Assembly: GCA_937894085.1 (NCBI GenBank)
Contig: CALCSG010000018.1
Span: forward strand, 1 to 52,298
Origin: an uncultured Gammaproteobacteria bacterium
GTDB taxonomy: Bacteria > Pseudomonadota > Gammaproteobacteria > GCA-001735895
Length of the DNA stretch: 52,298 nt
Direction: 5' to 3'
The notes under the pieces were generated by a model that saw only the letters and a program-made list of their open reading frames with translations, ran no database searches and was not told the DNA's origin. The translations under genes were made by a program, and so were the position numbers. Below are positions 36,841 to 45,335 of this stretch, one piece after another (position 1 is the first letter of the stretch; each line of letters opens with the position of its first letter).

Positions 36841-38165
36841 ATGATCGCATCAAATGGCGCATTCCACCGTCTGTATTACGCGGCCTCATGGAAATGCCGA
36901 AAGATCGCCCCATAGCCTTGCTCTTGCGACACTCCGTGCGAGATGAACTTCCACCTGGCAATGCAGGAAACTCGCTCCCAATCACCGCTGATGGAATCCA
37001 TCTGGCGCAAGAGCTTGGCGGGTTGATTGGGGATCGACTTCGCTCTCTTCATACCAGTCCGCTCACGCGCTGTGTTCAAACGGCCGAGGCACTGAATGAC
37101 GGTGCAGGCACCAATCTGAGTATCGTGCATGATCGACTCCTTGGTGACCCTGGTGTTTTCGTCATCGATGGACAACAGGCGCAACTGAATTGGGAAAAGC
37201 TTGGGCACGAAGGTGTTATGCAGCATCTTGTTGTGTACGACGAAGCATTGCCCGGTATGGCCCGACCCGAACCAGCCGCACGTTTCCTCGTTCATCACAT
37301 GCTCTCGGTTGCCGGTGATGTTCCTGGCCTTTACCTGTTTGTCACGCACGATTCGTTGGTCACTGCTTCAGCAGCTCGACTACTTAGACAACAGCTAGGG
37401 ATCAATGCCTGGCCATGGTACCTGGAGGGCGCCTTCTTCTGGCGTAAAAAGGAGGGTCTCTATACAAAATATCGTGACCATCATCATCTTGCCGTACCTG
37501 GGGCGCTCTGCAGCCTCAGTAAAGATGATGTGGTAGAATTTGCGCGCCGAGAGATCGCTCGAACCGTGGGCCTTGACAGCGGGGCGCGCTTCTTTCTTGC
37601 AGGAGGCGCATTCAAGACGCTGCTGACCGGACGGTCACCTCGAGATCTTGATCTTTGGGCTCCATCTGCCAGGGACAGGGAGCTTCTTATCTCAACTCTT
37701 GAAAAGCGAGGGGCGATACGCTTACCCGACAAGCCCTACTCCGATGCATTCCAAATTCATGAACGAGTAGTTGAGATACCTCACGAGGTAGGACCCACGT
37801 CACTGGATGGACGGCTGGCACGGTTTGATATCGCGATTGCTGCCGTTGGTGTAGAGCATTGTCCGGATGACAGCTGGACCGCATGCATCCATCCGCTGGC
37901 AACGGAATCTGTTGATCGACAGGAGGTGCTATTGCTCAAGCCATTGGTCAATTGGAAGTACGCACTTACGACGCTCGAAAGGATGCGGCGTTACGCCACT
38001 GAGCTGGGATTCGTCGTTCCAAAAAAAGAGGAAGAGGAGATTCGACGGGAATTTCTTATGCAACCCCCAGAGATTAGGGCCGGTATGATTGCCCGCTTCG
38101 AGCGTACGACCCTTGGTGTTTCAGGTTCAAACGTTGTAGAGGAAGCAGTATGTTGGTGTCAGTGA
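36837..38165 (+). CDS. histidine phosphatase fused to nucleotidyltransferase-like domain
   Basis: A 442-residue fusion. The N-terminal half is a histidine-phosphatase (phosphoglycerate-mutase-like) domain: LLLRHSVRD (R31, H32; RHS instead of the common RHG), HTSPLTRCVQTAEAL and a second catalytic His in FVTHDSL (H171). The C-terminal half resembles a nucleotidyltransferase-fold domain, LAGGAFKTLLTGRSPRDLDLW (GG at 256-257, D270-x-D272), like tRNA-CCA/Pol-beta-type active sites. The third catalytic acid is not obvious. It overlaps the methyltransferase gene by 4 nt and is the last gene of the operon. It might remove a phosphate and add a nucleotide during peptide maturation, or control the modified product. 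Domain calls are good; role unknown. Confidence 0.8.
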   Translation: MNDRIKWRIPPSVLRGLMEMPKDRPIALLLRHSVRDELPPGNAGNSLPITADGIHLAQELGGLIGDRLRSLHTSPLTRCVQTAEALNDGAGTNLSIVHDRLLGDPGVFVIDGQQAQLNWEKLGHEGVMQHLVVYDEALPGMARPEPAARFLVHHMLSVAGDVPGLYLFVTHDSLVTASAARLLRQQLGINAWPWYLEGAFFWRKKEGLYTKYRDHHHLAVPGALCSLSKDDVVEFARREIARTVGLDSGARFFLAGGAFKTLLTGRSPRDLDLWAPSARDRELLISTLEKRGAIRLPDKPYSDAFQIHERVVEIPHEVGPTSLDGRLARFDIAIAAVGVEHCPDDSWTACIHPLATESVDRQEVLLLKPLVNWKYALTTLERMRRYATELGFVVPKKEEEEIRREFLMQPPEIRAGMIARFERTTLGVSGSNVVEEAVCWCQ

Positions 38166-38779
38166 TAAGACACTACCTTCCCTTTTATGAGTTGGGTCGA
38201 TTGATAACACCCTGAATACCCACTTCGAGTTGAACTTATCGTCCATCTACTGTTCATGAAATAAATTTTTCTGATCGCGGGATACCTCATGATTGATGGG
38301 TTAAATATCGAATGGTTTTCATAGAATATAATTTTTTTGGGATAAAAGAGGGTATAGAGCTCTCTTAGCAATCTTTACGCAGACAACTGTCTGGCCAGGG
38401 CAACTTCGATGGAGCAGCCTCCCTGATTCAATATGTCTAAACCCGTATCGGGCATATCGCCAGAGGTAGATAGTGATACTGCAAATTTTTTGCCCTTAGT
38501 TTCAGACTGGCAGACTGGGATGAAGCTTCATACCGAGAAAATAGACAACCAGATCCTGCTTTTGACCAATACGCCAGGAACGTCTTGAAGCTTGTTAAAC
38601 AGAATAGAAATTAAATCAGGCCTGTATAAACAAAAGGTCAGCATGCGAAAAGTTTTTTGGTGTGCATGGCACACCCTACAACAATTTCCCGGCAACTTGT
38701 AACATGGTCTGTGAAACTGTGTTTAAGTTTCCTTATATAGTTAAAGCTGAGAATTGCTTTTCAATAAAAAAATTCAAAT
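38166..38779. other. 614-bp intergenic region with possible gene debris
   Basis: No intact gene is supported here. A 51-codon frame (38433-38588) lacks a ribosome-binding site. In another plus-strand frame about 38490-38613 reads RLADWDEASYRENRQPDPAF and on to a stop, which looks like the C-terminal end of a real but lost gene. I cannot name it. A REP-like palindrome lies at 38659-38675. The strongly AT-rich part near 38260-38350 may hold a promoter, but I see no clear one. Confidence 0.35.
38659..38675. repeat. REP-like palindrome, copy 2
   Basis: GGTGTGC-ATG-GCACACC, a 7-bp hairpin, is the same core as the palindrome at 26292-26312 (loop AAG there). Two copies 12 kb apart in intergenic DNA on this one window fit a dispersed genomic repeat. 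Confidence 0.55.
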
Positions 38780-39451
38780 ATGACCACAACCATTGACCAA
38801 TTAGTATCTGCCTTGGCAAGCCATCACGCGCCGAAGATGTTCAACCCCTGGTCGGAGAGTTGTCGCATGGAGCTGGATAAGCAATATTATCTTCAGCGAA
38901 GGCTGAACCTTAAGGCCCATCTTTCCTGTCATAACCCGTTGTGTATTATGGTCGGTGAAGCTCCTGGATATCGAGGGGCCCGCTTTACCGGGGTACCGTT
39001 CACTTCTGAAAGTCTACTCGTCGATCAATCCATTCCTCGCGTTGAACATCCCAAGGGACAACGGATTACCACGCGGAAGTTACCCTGGAAGGAACCTTCA
39101 GCCACCATTGTCTGGGAAGAACTTAACAAACACCAGATCGCGGATCGCGTCATTCTGTTTAATGCGGTGCCCTGGCATCCGGAGGGTAAGGATGGCTCAC
39201 TGTCCAATCGACCGCCTAAAGAAGCTGAGAAGAATGCAGGCCTGGAGTGCCTGGCACTCTTCTTCGAACTGTTTCCCGATTTACCGGTACTGGCCCTTGG
39301 CAATACGGCCAGCCAAAACCTGAAACGTCTCTCCATTGTGCACACTAAAATTCGACATCCTGCAAATGGTGGGGCAGCCTTATTCCGTTCGGGTTCGAAT
39401 ATTTTTATTAACAAGATTCTTAAGTCCGTTGTGGCTTCTTCTGACTTTTAA
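38780..39451 (+). CDS. uracil-DNA-glycosylase-superfamily protein (intact copy)
   Basis: A 223-residue protein. Motif 1 is VGEAPGYRGARFTGVPFTSE (compare GExPGxxE...GxPF in UDG families 4/5), followed by ILFNAVPWHP, VLALGNTA and the C-terminal motif IRHPANGG in the place of the HPS motif. It would excise damaged or uracil bases from DNA, but the motif residues are unusual, so the substrate is uncertain. The first 50 bp differ from the truncated copy at 29667, then about 410 bp are nearly identical. It stands alone, 520 bp upstream of the tandem recombinases. An A+T-rich segment precedes the ATG with no strong Shine-Dalgarno. Confidence 0.75.
   Translation: MTTTIDQLVSALASHHAPKMFNPWSESCRMELDKQYYLQRRLNLKAHLSCHNPLCIMVGEAPGYRGARFTGVPFTSESLLVDQSIPRVEHPKGQRITTRKLPWKEPSATIVWEELNKHQIADRVILFNAVPWHPEGKDGSLSNRPPKEAEKNAGLECLALFFELFPDLPVLALGNTASQNLKRLSIVHTKIRHPANGGAALFRSGSNIFINKILKSVVASSDF
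38831..39240 (+). repeat. 410-bp direct repeat, right copy
   Basis: Partner of 29718-30127 at an offset of 9,113 bp: 356 identical bases, then 54 bases with three changes. It lies inside the intact glycosylase-like gene and forms the right boundary of the block carrying the peptide-modification operon. Confidence 0.9.
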
Positions 39452-39612
39452 ACTAGGCCTGCTGCCATAGCTTCAAACAATCCGGAATGGGGTAAAGCAA
39501 TAAAAACGTTCTGAAAATTAAATGCCAGATCTTGCAAGACCAAGCTCTCACTGTTATGGTTTTATGCTGTACTGAATTGATGAGTGCAAACTACGTTGCA
39601 CAGGGAGTGGAC

Positions 39613-39699
39613 ATGGAAGTTTGGTTTATTTACTTTTTCTTATTCAAGCTATTGCTGATCATGATGGCTGTGTTTCTACTGCATTTGATCAAGCCTTAA
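39613..39699 (+). CDS. 28-residue single-span membrane peptide
   Basis: A tiny frame, MEVWFIYFFLFKLLLIMMAV continuing to FLLHLIKP, is preceded by GGGAG at the right distance (about six bases). Almost the whole peptide is one hydrophobic helix with a Lys in the middle and near the end. Such peptides occur as small membrane regulators or type I toxin components. I see no clear antisense RNA promoter around it. The 520-bp gap around it (39452-39971) otherwise holds only the inverted repeat at 39711-39739. Confidence 0.45.
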   Translation: MEVWFIYFFLFKLLLIMMAVFLLHLIKP

Positions 39700-39710
39700 T
39701 AACTGCTGCC

Positions 39711-39739
39711 TATCCACATTCACTTACCTTATGTGGATA
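39711..39739. repeat. 9-bp inverted repeat upstream of the recombinases (possible recombination site)
   Basis: TATCCACAT (39711-39719) and ATGTGGATA (39731-39739) form perfect arms around an 11-bp spacer. The geometry is like the arm-spacer-arm core sites used by tyrosine recombinases, two of which are encoded 230 bp downstream. The right arm plus the next base also spells a perfect DnaA-box sequence (TTATCCACA) on the minus strand, and the left arm one with a single mismatch. It lacks a T-run for a terminator. The role is unproven. Confidence 0.4.
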
Positions 39740-39971
39740 ATGCAATAATTCACCTGTTTGCTTGCTTCTTAAAGGCTTTATCTTCAATTTCTCCTGTTTA
39801 AAACCGGCAATTTACGATACATTAGCCTAGATATAAAGCGGACATCCGGTGTCGTTCGCAACCGATTAAACTGCAAACCGGTCATGTTCCAAAGAGCCGT
39901 AAAAACGTTGAAATTTGAACCCTTGCCCGGTAGTCATTAATTGAAGTAATTCAGGCAGATGACAAGACTCG

Positions 39972-40640
39972 ATGGAAAATCAGACTCTCACTTCACAGAC
40001 TGCATCACTGGATATCAGCCTCACGATTGACTGGTCGCTCCTGCTGGAGCAGCGAACTGCTGTGCTTAAGCATACCGAGTCACCGGCCTATCTGCTGTTA
40101 CCGGAGATCCATCAGCTGATGGATTCGGTACGCCAGGATAATCTGCTGTTGATGATCAATACGCTATGGCATACCGGGGCGCGTATCAGTGAATGCCTGG
40201 CGCTGACCCCCGGTCACTTTGCACTGGAGTCAGCTCAGCCTTATGTGTCTGTCGATACGTTAAAAACACGCGGGCGACCGAAAAGAGCAGGGCGCGTCAA
40301 ACCCCGTTTAGTCCCCCTGTGTGATCTGCACTATATCCGCCAGCTCGAACGTTACGTGGCTTCGCATCACATTGGTAAGAATCAGTTGCTGTTTCCGGTC
40401 ACTCGGTCTGCGGCTAATAAACGCTTTGATCGACTGGTCGCCGGCATGGATAACAAGCCCAGCATTAAAATCACTCCGCACACGTTTCGACACTCATTCG
40501 CCGTGAACGCCATCTTTCACGGCACGCCATTACCGGTGCTACAGGGCTGGCTAGGGCATGCAGACATCAATAGTACGCTGGTCTATACTCAGGTGCTCTC
40601 ACTTGAGACCTATCACCTGATGCAGCGCATCCAGTATTGA
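39972..40640 (+). CDS. tyrosine recombinase lacking the usual N-terminal domain
   Basis: A 222-residue tyrosine recombinase made up essentially of the catalytic domain: GARISECLAL (Arg I), a basic beta-hairpin region (LKTRGRPKRAGRVK), HTFRHSF (His-x-x-Arg), LGHADINSTLVYTQV with the second His and the nucleophilic Tyr. All catalytic residues are present. The N-terminal core-binding domain seen in XerC/D is almost absent. The next recombinase begins 11 nt after the stop and is complete, so the pair probably works together on one site, as in tandem recombinase modules of mobile islands. The Shine-Dalgarno is weak. Confidence 0.85.
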   Translation: MENQTLTSQTASLDISLTIDWSLLLEQRTAVLKHTESPAYLLLPEIHQLMDSVRQDNLLLMINTLWHTGARISECLALTPGHFALESAQPYVSVDTLKTRGRPKRAGRVKPRLVPLCDLHYIRQLERYVASHHIGKNQLLFPVTRSAANKRFDRLVAGMDNKPSIKITPHTFRHSFAVNAIFHGTPLPVLQGWLGHADINSTLVYTQVLSLETYHLMQRIQY

Positions 40641-40651
40641 ATGGAGTCAAT

Positions 40652-41560
40652 ATGCCACCCCAGCATTACCTGCAGTCCTTTCTACAACGAAAAAAGATCG
40701 AACAGTTTTATGCAGCAGACACCTGCCACGACTATCAATCAGACCTTACTTTATTTTCGGAATACCTGCACATCGAAGGCATCCTGGACTGGCTGGAGGT
40801 TACTCATTCTACGGTTCTGGGTTTTATCAGCCAACGCTTTCGGCAGGGTGTCAAAGGCAATAGCATCCAGCGTACATTATCTTCGATACGCAGTTTTTTT
40901 GATTACCTGGTGCATCAACAAGTGTTAAAGCATAATCCTGCTCAGGCGGTCAGGGCGCAAAAGTATGCCTATAAATTACCGGCCCACTTTTATAGCGAAC
41001 AAATAAACCAGTTATTGCAAACCAGTGATCGGGATGATGCACTGAGAATCCGTGATTTAGCGATGTTTGAACTGATGTACTCTTCCGGATTACGCTTATC
41101 CGAACTGGCTTCAGTCAACCTGCGCGATATCGATTTACTCGGTCGGCAAATGATCGTTACCGGGAAAGGCAATAAAACGCGCTACCTGCCCGTTGGCAGG
41201 TACGCCGTCACCGCCGTTAACAAATGGCTTAAAAAACGACCTGAATTTAAAGCGCAAAATGGAACTCGTGCTCTGTTCTTGAGTAAACAGGGCAAGCGTG
41301 TATCTCTCTATTTGATACAGGACCGGCTAAAGCAACTGGCCAGATCTCAGGGCCTGACCATTAGGGTAACACCCCACATGTTACGGCATTCCTTTGCCAC
41401 CCATTTATTAGAAGGTGGAGCTCCTCTTCTTGTCATCCAGGAGTTACTTGGACATTCGGATATCAACACGACCCAGATCTACACCCATGTAGATTTTAAC
41501 CATCTGTCAAAGGCCTACCTGGCTGCTCATCCCAGGGCCAAAAAGGCAGCTGAGTCTTGA
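40652..41560 (+). CDS. XerC/D-like tyrosine recombinase
   Basis: A 302-residue XerC/D-type recombinase starting MPPQHYLQSFLQRKK. It has a SAM-like core-binding domain (about 1-95) and a catalytic domain with GLRLSELASVNL (Arg), VTGKGNKTRYLPV (Lys), TPHMLRHSFATHL (His, Arg), LGHSDINTTQIYTHV (His, Tyr nucleophile). TGGAG five bases upstream supports the ATG at 40652; a TTG overlapping the stop of the previous gene is possible but less likely. With the preceding catalytic-only recombinase it forms a tandem module that could mobilise the neighbouring island. Their site may be the inverted repeat at 39711-39739. Confidence 0.9.
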   Translation: MPPQHYLQSFLQRKKIEQFYAADTCHDYQSDLTLFSEYLHIEGILDWLEVTHSTVLGFISQRFRQGVKGNSIQRTLSSIRSFFDYLVHQQVLKHNPAQAVRAQKYAYKLPAHFYSEQINQLLQTSDRDDALRIRDLAMFELMYSSGLRLSELASVNLRDIDLLGRQMIVTGKGNKTRYLPVGRYAVTAVNKWLKKRPEFKAQNGTRALFLSKQGKRVSLYLIQDRLKQLARSQGLTIRVTPHMLRHSFATHLLEGGAPLLVIQELLGHSDINTTQIYTHVDFNHLSKAYLAAHPRAKKAAES

Positions 41561-41683
41561 GTTGACGGGATAAAGTCGGTTGGGATTAAGTGATTAAACT
41601 TTTTTCATCCGTCGTTAAATGGAGTACTGAATTCGGACAGATTATTGATATATTTGAAAGTCCCCTTCATATAAGGAATTAAA

Positions 41684-41725
41684 ATGGAAAACAGAATTAC
41701 ACGAGATAAGGTTAATGAACTCTAG
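41684..41725 (+). CDS. 13-residue upstream frame overlapping the ADP-ribosylglycohydrolase start
   Basis: ATG at 41684 with AAGGA seven bases upstream opens a frame of 13 codons (MENRITRDKVNEL) ending in TAG at 41723-41725. It overlaps the start of the next gene (41715) in another frame. The ribosome-binding site belongs to this tiny frame; the downstream gene has only a weak one (AAGG), so translation may be coupled. It may be a leader peptide or merely the remains of an earlier start. Confidence 0.35.
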   Translation: MENRITRDKVNEL

Positions 41726-42812
41726 TCGCGCCATACAGGAAAAATTCACGGGCTGTCTACTTGGTGGCGCTATAGGTGATGCACTCGGAGCACCGATTGA
41801 GTTTTTGTCACTTGATCAAATACGTGAGCAGTTTGGTTACGCTGGTATTACGGATTTTTATCCAGCGTATGGAAGGCTCGGCGCCATAACCGACGACACC
41901 CAGATGACAATGTTTACAGCTGAAGGGTTGCTAAGAGGGCTGGTGCGTTATAGGTCACGTGGCATAAGCGGTGCCGAAATCGCTATAGTCCATAACGCCT
42001 ACCTACGCTGGCTGGAAACCCAAAAATCACCTTTCAATCTCGCACGTTCAATAGGCAATGGGTGGCTGATAACGATCGAAGCACTCAGATCCAGGCGAGG
42101 TCCCGGAATCTCCTGTATCAGTGCTTTAACTTCTGTGACTTCGCCGGGTATGCCCGTATCAGATGACCGAAAAGGTTGCGGGACGGTGATGCGAGTTGCC
42201 CCCATCGGTCTACTGTATGACGATGATCTGGCTTATCGAATAGGAAAGGAAACCAGTGCTCTGACGCATGGCCATCCCACAGCTTCAATAGCAGCGGGCG
42301 CATTGTGTGTGATTATTAGTCAACTAAGGAAGGAAGTTCCATTAAATCAGGCTGTGATGTCAGCACTCGACATAGTCCAACAGGATGAGATTAAACTGGG
42401 CGTCGTTCATGAAACCAGTGAGGCCATTGATAAGGCACTGTCACTTGCCAAAACCACCAGGACCCCTTCTCCAGAACTTGTCGAGTCACTGGGAGCAGGG
42501 TGGATTGCTGAAGAAGCGCTTGCCGTATCAATCTACTGTGCACTAGTTGCGGAAGATTTTTCACAGGGTGTTCTTCTTGCAGTCAACCATAGTGGGGACA
42601 GCGACAGTACAGGAGCAATAACCGGAAACTTACTCGGACTCCAATACGGACAAAAAGGTATTCCAGAGCATTGGTTGGAGCAGGTTGAGCTGCATGACGA
42701 AATACGGCAGCTTGCAATTGATCTTGTCGACATTCCAGAAAACTACTTTCCAGATGGTAATGAGAATCAGGAATACTGTGATCGAATTTTTAAAAAATAT
42801 CCAGGGGTATAA
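41715..42812 (+). CDS. ADP-ribosylglycohydrolase (DraG-like)
   Basis: A 365-residue ADP-ribosylglycohydrolase. The metal-binding motifs are all seen: GGAIGDALGAPIEF near the N-terminus, ITDDTQMTMF, LTHGHPTA and VNHSGDSDSTGAITGNLLG towards the C-terminus. It removes ADP-ribose from modified protein or nucleic acid side chains in the cytosol. The downstream M15-like gene starts 2 nt after its stop, so both are one operon. In accessory regions such enzymes can act as immunity or reversal factors for ADP-ribosylating toxins; no ADP-ribosyltransferase is visible in this window. Confidence 0.9.
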   Translation: MNSSRAIQEKFTGCLLGGAIGDALGAPIEFLSLDQIREQFGYAGITDFYPAYGRLGAITDDTQMTMFTAEGLLRGLVRYRSRGISGAEIAIVHNAYLRWLETQKSPFNLARSIGNGWLITIEALRSRRGPGISCISALTSVTSPGMPVSDDRKGCGTVMRVAPIGLLYDDDLAYRIGKETSALTHGHPTASIAAGALCVIISQLRKEVPLNQAVMSALDIVQQDEIKLGVVHETSEAIDKALSLAKTTRTPSPELVESLGAGWIAEEALAVSIYCALVAEDFSQGVLLAVNHSGDSDSTGAITGNLLGLQYGQKGIPEHWLEQVELHDEIRQLAIDLVDIPENYFPDGNENQEYCDRIFKKYPGV

Positions 42813-42814
42813 AC

Positions 42815-43441
42815 ATGAAAAAACCTAAGTCAGTAAATTCACTAGAAGACCTGGGACGAGTTCGTTTATCAAAGTCATTTTTCATGAGAGATTTTTTATA
42901 CAGTGAAATCTCCAATTTTTTCGGTATACCCAACATACCCGACAATCCTGATCTAGCTATTGAGGCCGGTACCAGGCTCTGCACCGAATTACTTGAGCCA
43001 CTTAATGAAACCTTTGGCCGGATTTCTATATTTTCCGGTTACCGATCTTGTGCTGTCAATCAAACTGGTAATGAAAAGAATTTACGGTGTGCTTCAAACG
43101 AGTCCAATTATGCGGGCCATATTTTTGACCATCGTGATCCTGATGGATATATCGGTGCAACGGTTAGCATCGTCATTCCGTGGTTTGCAGATAGATATGA
43201 GCAAGGAACTGATTGGCGGGCTATGGCCTGGTGGATACATGACCATTTGCCCTATAGCTCTTTGTGTTTCTTTCCAAAACTGGCCGCTTTTAACATCACC
43301 TATCATGAAAACCCCAAGAGGGAAATTTACAGTTATGTGAACCCAATGGGAATCTTAACCAGACCGGGAATGGCAGGGCATGAAGGACTGCATTCAGAAT
43401 GGTACCAAGGATTCCCAAAGTTGGCGGCTCTTAAAAATTAA
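42815..43441 (+). CDS. peptidase M15-like (Hedgehog/DD-peptidase fold) protein
   Basis: A 208-residue protein. FFMRDFLYSEISNF and the following region, including ISIFSGYRSCAVNQ and AGHIFDHRD, resemble the M15_3/VanY-like fold (FRSxxxN, then H-x-x-G-x-A-x-D). Here the zinc-binding pattern is changed: the H-x-x-G-x-x-x-D element reads AGHIFDHRDPDG, and the distal His may be in NITYHEN or AGHEGLHSE. No signal peptide is present, so it probably stays in the cytosol and may not act on cell wall. It starts 2 nt after the ADP-ribosylglycohydrolase gene. Confidence 0.6.
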   Translation: MKKPKSVNSLEDLGRVRLSKSFFMRDFLYSEISNFFGIPNIPDNPDLAIEAGTRLCTELLEPLNETFGRISIFSGYRSCAVNQTGNEKNLRCASNESNYAGHIFDHRDPDGYIGATVSIVIPWFADRYEQGTDWRAMAWWIHDHLPYSSLCFFPKLAAFNITYHENPKREIYSYVNPMGILTRPGMAGHEGLHSEWYQGFPKLAALKN

Positions 43442-43509
43442 AAAACCACCACTGAGATTCAACCATGGAAATTTTTTTATCCCTTAGATTTATTTTCTGG
43501 CCATCGCCT

Positions 43510-43785
43510 CTATTTCCAACTACTAAAATCATTATGCTGAAAATAACCATAATTGGCCTGATCGACTGATCCGAGTTCAGGAAGCTTTTCACCGCAAAAG
43601 GGGCAATGCAGAATATGCAGACGTGTTTGCCACATAGTATCGCCCACATTTTCAAAATATGAGCTTTGTTGAAGATCCTGCTCTGTCGCTTCCTGAGTGA
43701 TATACAGCGACCAACATGTCTCATCTTCGTCTACGTAAATAGAAACACCGGTTTTTGGAAGAGCCTTACAATTATGTTCATTCAT
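43510..43785 (-). CDS. small zinc-ribbon protein
   Basis: A 91-residue soluble protein on the opposite strand, convergent with the M15-like gene. The C-terminal half holds LHILHCPFCGEKLPEL, a CPxCG zinc-binding knuckle; the other ligands are perhaps His residues nearby or a partner protein. The first 45 residues predict beta strands (VSIYVDEDETCWSLYI). The ATG at 43785 lacks a strong Shine-Dalgarno. Function unknown. Confidence 0.55.
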   Translation of the reverse strand: MNEHNCKALPKTGVSIYVDEDETCWSLYITQEATEQDLQQSSYFENVGDTMWQTRLHILHCPFCGEKLPELGSVDQANYGYFQHNDFSSWK

Positions 43786-43863
43786 CGTCGTGTTGAATAG
43801 CTGAGTTTATGAAACGAGTGCGCTAATATAGCAACATTTAGAGCAGACCAGTATGTGCGAAAT

Positions 43864-44847
43864 ATGAAAACGGGGCGTAATGATCCCTGTCCTTGTGGCA
43901 GCGGAAAAAAATACAAACACTGCTGCCTGACACCGGCATCGGCTGCCAGCGAGGAATTCAGGGAGTTACTGGCAGGGCAGGACTTCAATTCGATCGAAGA
44001 GGTACAGGCACTCGCCGATAGCTTCATGCAACAGCGTAATCAGCAGCCACTGGACGATTTCCAGGGGCTGTCATCAGAACATGTCTATCGAATGCTGCAC
44101 TTCCCATTCGATACCTCTGCGTTTTTCACCTTCCCTGAAACACTTTCCAGCGAACCCGAAGCGCCGATACTGAACCTGATTCAGGCAATATCAGCCGCCA
44201 TTGATGAAAAAGGCCTGAAAGCCACTGCCAAAGGTAATCTGCCATTAAAACTCTGCAAGCAGGCCAAAGTCGATTACCTTCAGTACATCCCCGCAGAGGA
44301 TTACCTGCATCGCATGAATATCAGCAGCGAAGAATACTTCGAAAATTTACACACGGCCAGGATATTGATGGAACTGTCCGGATTACTCAGAAAAACCAAA
44401 GGACGGTTCTTTTTAACCAGAAAATATCAACAGTTGACTGGAAAGACAGGCCTCGCAGGGCTTTACCCGCTGTTATTCAAAACCTATTGCCAGAAATTTA
44501 ACTGGGCATTCAGGGATGGGCACGAGGAGATTCCATTCATACAGCAGTCATTTCTGTTTTCGCTGTATTTGTTAAAACTGCACGGTGAAAACTGGAAGCC
44601 ATTCTTCATTTATGAAGATTACTTTTTACAGGCCTTCCCGATGGTGATTGATGAAGGTGAGTCCTTGCCATACCGGAGCGCCGAAGACGAAGTTCGATCT
44701 TGTTACAGCTTCAGGACACTGAATAGATTTCTACATTTTATGGGCCTGGCCAACATTGAACCAATACCCAGCGATAAACCATTTTCCAGAGATTACCAAA
44801 TCAGAAAGTTGCCTTTACTGGAGTCCGTTGTGCGCTTTTCTATTTGA
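43864..44847 (+). CDS. SEC-C metal-binding protein, unknown function
   Basis: A 327-residue protein that begins MKTGRNDPCPCGSGKKYKHC, a complete SEC-C zinc-binding motif (C-x-C...C-C) as found at the end of SecA and in many small bacterial proteins. The remaining 300 residues are helical and unlike any family I can name. A GTG three codons upstream is open but the ATG at 43864 fits better. Function unknown; SEC-C motifs mediate protein contacts. It stands alone. Confidence 0.7.
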   Translation: MKTGRNDPCPCGSGKKYKHCCLTPASAASEEFRELLAGQDFNSIEEVQALADSFMQQRNQQPLDDFQGLSSEHVYRMLHFPFDTSAFFTFPETLSSEPEAPILNLIQAISAAIDEKGLKATAKGNLPLKLCKQAKVDYLQYIPAEDYLHRMNISSEEYFENLHTARILMELSGLLRKTKGRFFLTRKYQQLTGKTGLAGLYPLLFKTYCQKFNWAFRDGHEEIPFIQQSFLFSLYLLKLHGENWKPFFIYEDYFLQAFPMVIDEGESLPYRSAEDEVRSCYSFRTLNRFLHFMGLANIEPIPSDKPFSRDYQIRKLPLLESVVRFSI

Positions 44848-45335
44848 TAGTTACGGGTTAGGGCAGGGGATTCAAATCTCAGCTAAAGACAGACAGGAAT
44901 CAATTTATTTCTTTATCTGCAGTATTCTGGAAACTCGGAAAAAATGATCGGATAAAAACAGAATCAGTGATCGGAATGGGTCAGAATATACACCCGTTAT
45001 ATGCCTATGTTTTTTCATACTTTGGAGTATTAAGCTTTTTTGCCGCCTCAGCATGAAATCCATATCTTAAGGCCAGAAATATTTAGCTTTACTCTCAGAA
45101 TCTTCAATCTGTTTAGCCGCCTTATCTTTAGGGGACTACTACAACTTAAAAAGACGCCACAGTTCATTGAGGTTTAAAAGTCCCTGTGAATATGAGAAAA
45201 TGGAGTGATAGGATTATTAATAAAAGGCGTCTACTTTTGGGGGAGGCTTCCTGTGATTCAAATAAGCCCACTTATGCGCGACGTTTGGTATCAAAATTTG
45301 CATTGATCAATGCTTCAAAAAAAAGGACTAATTGA
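44848..45335. other. 488-bp intergenic region, inverted repeat only
   Basis: No gene is supported. AGACGCC (45152-45158) and GGCGTCT (45226-45232) form widely spaced inverted arms within an A-rich context (AAAAAGACGCC and GGCGTCTACTTTT), about 80 bp apart, as in a small inverted-repeat element. The last 20 bases hold AAAAAAAAGGA, the ribosome-binding site for the nuclease-like gene. Confidence 0.35.

Noticed and set aside
38433-38588. 51-codon frame after the phosphatase-nucleotidyltransferase gene
   Set aside because: No ribosome-binding site, and two other frames over the same bases look equally coding-like, so it is treated as debris.
39731-39740. Perfect DnaA box as a sign of a replication origin
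   Set aside because: Only one perfect box and one single-mismatch box occur, with no initiator gene or iterons nearby; a recombination site is the better guess.
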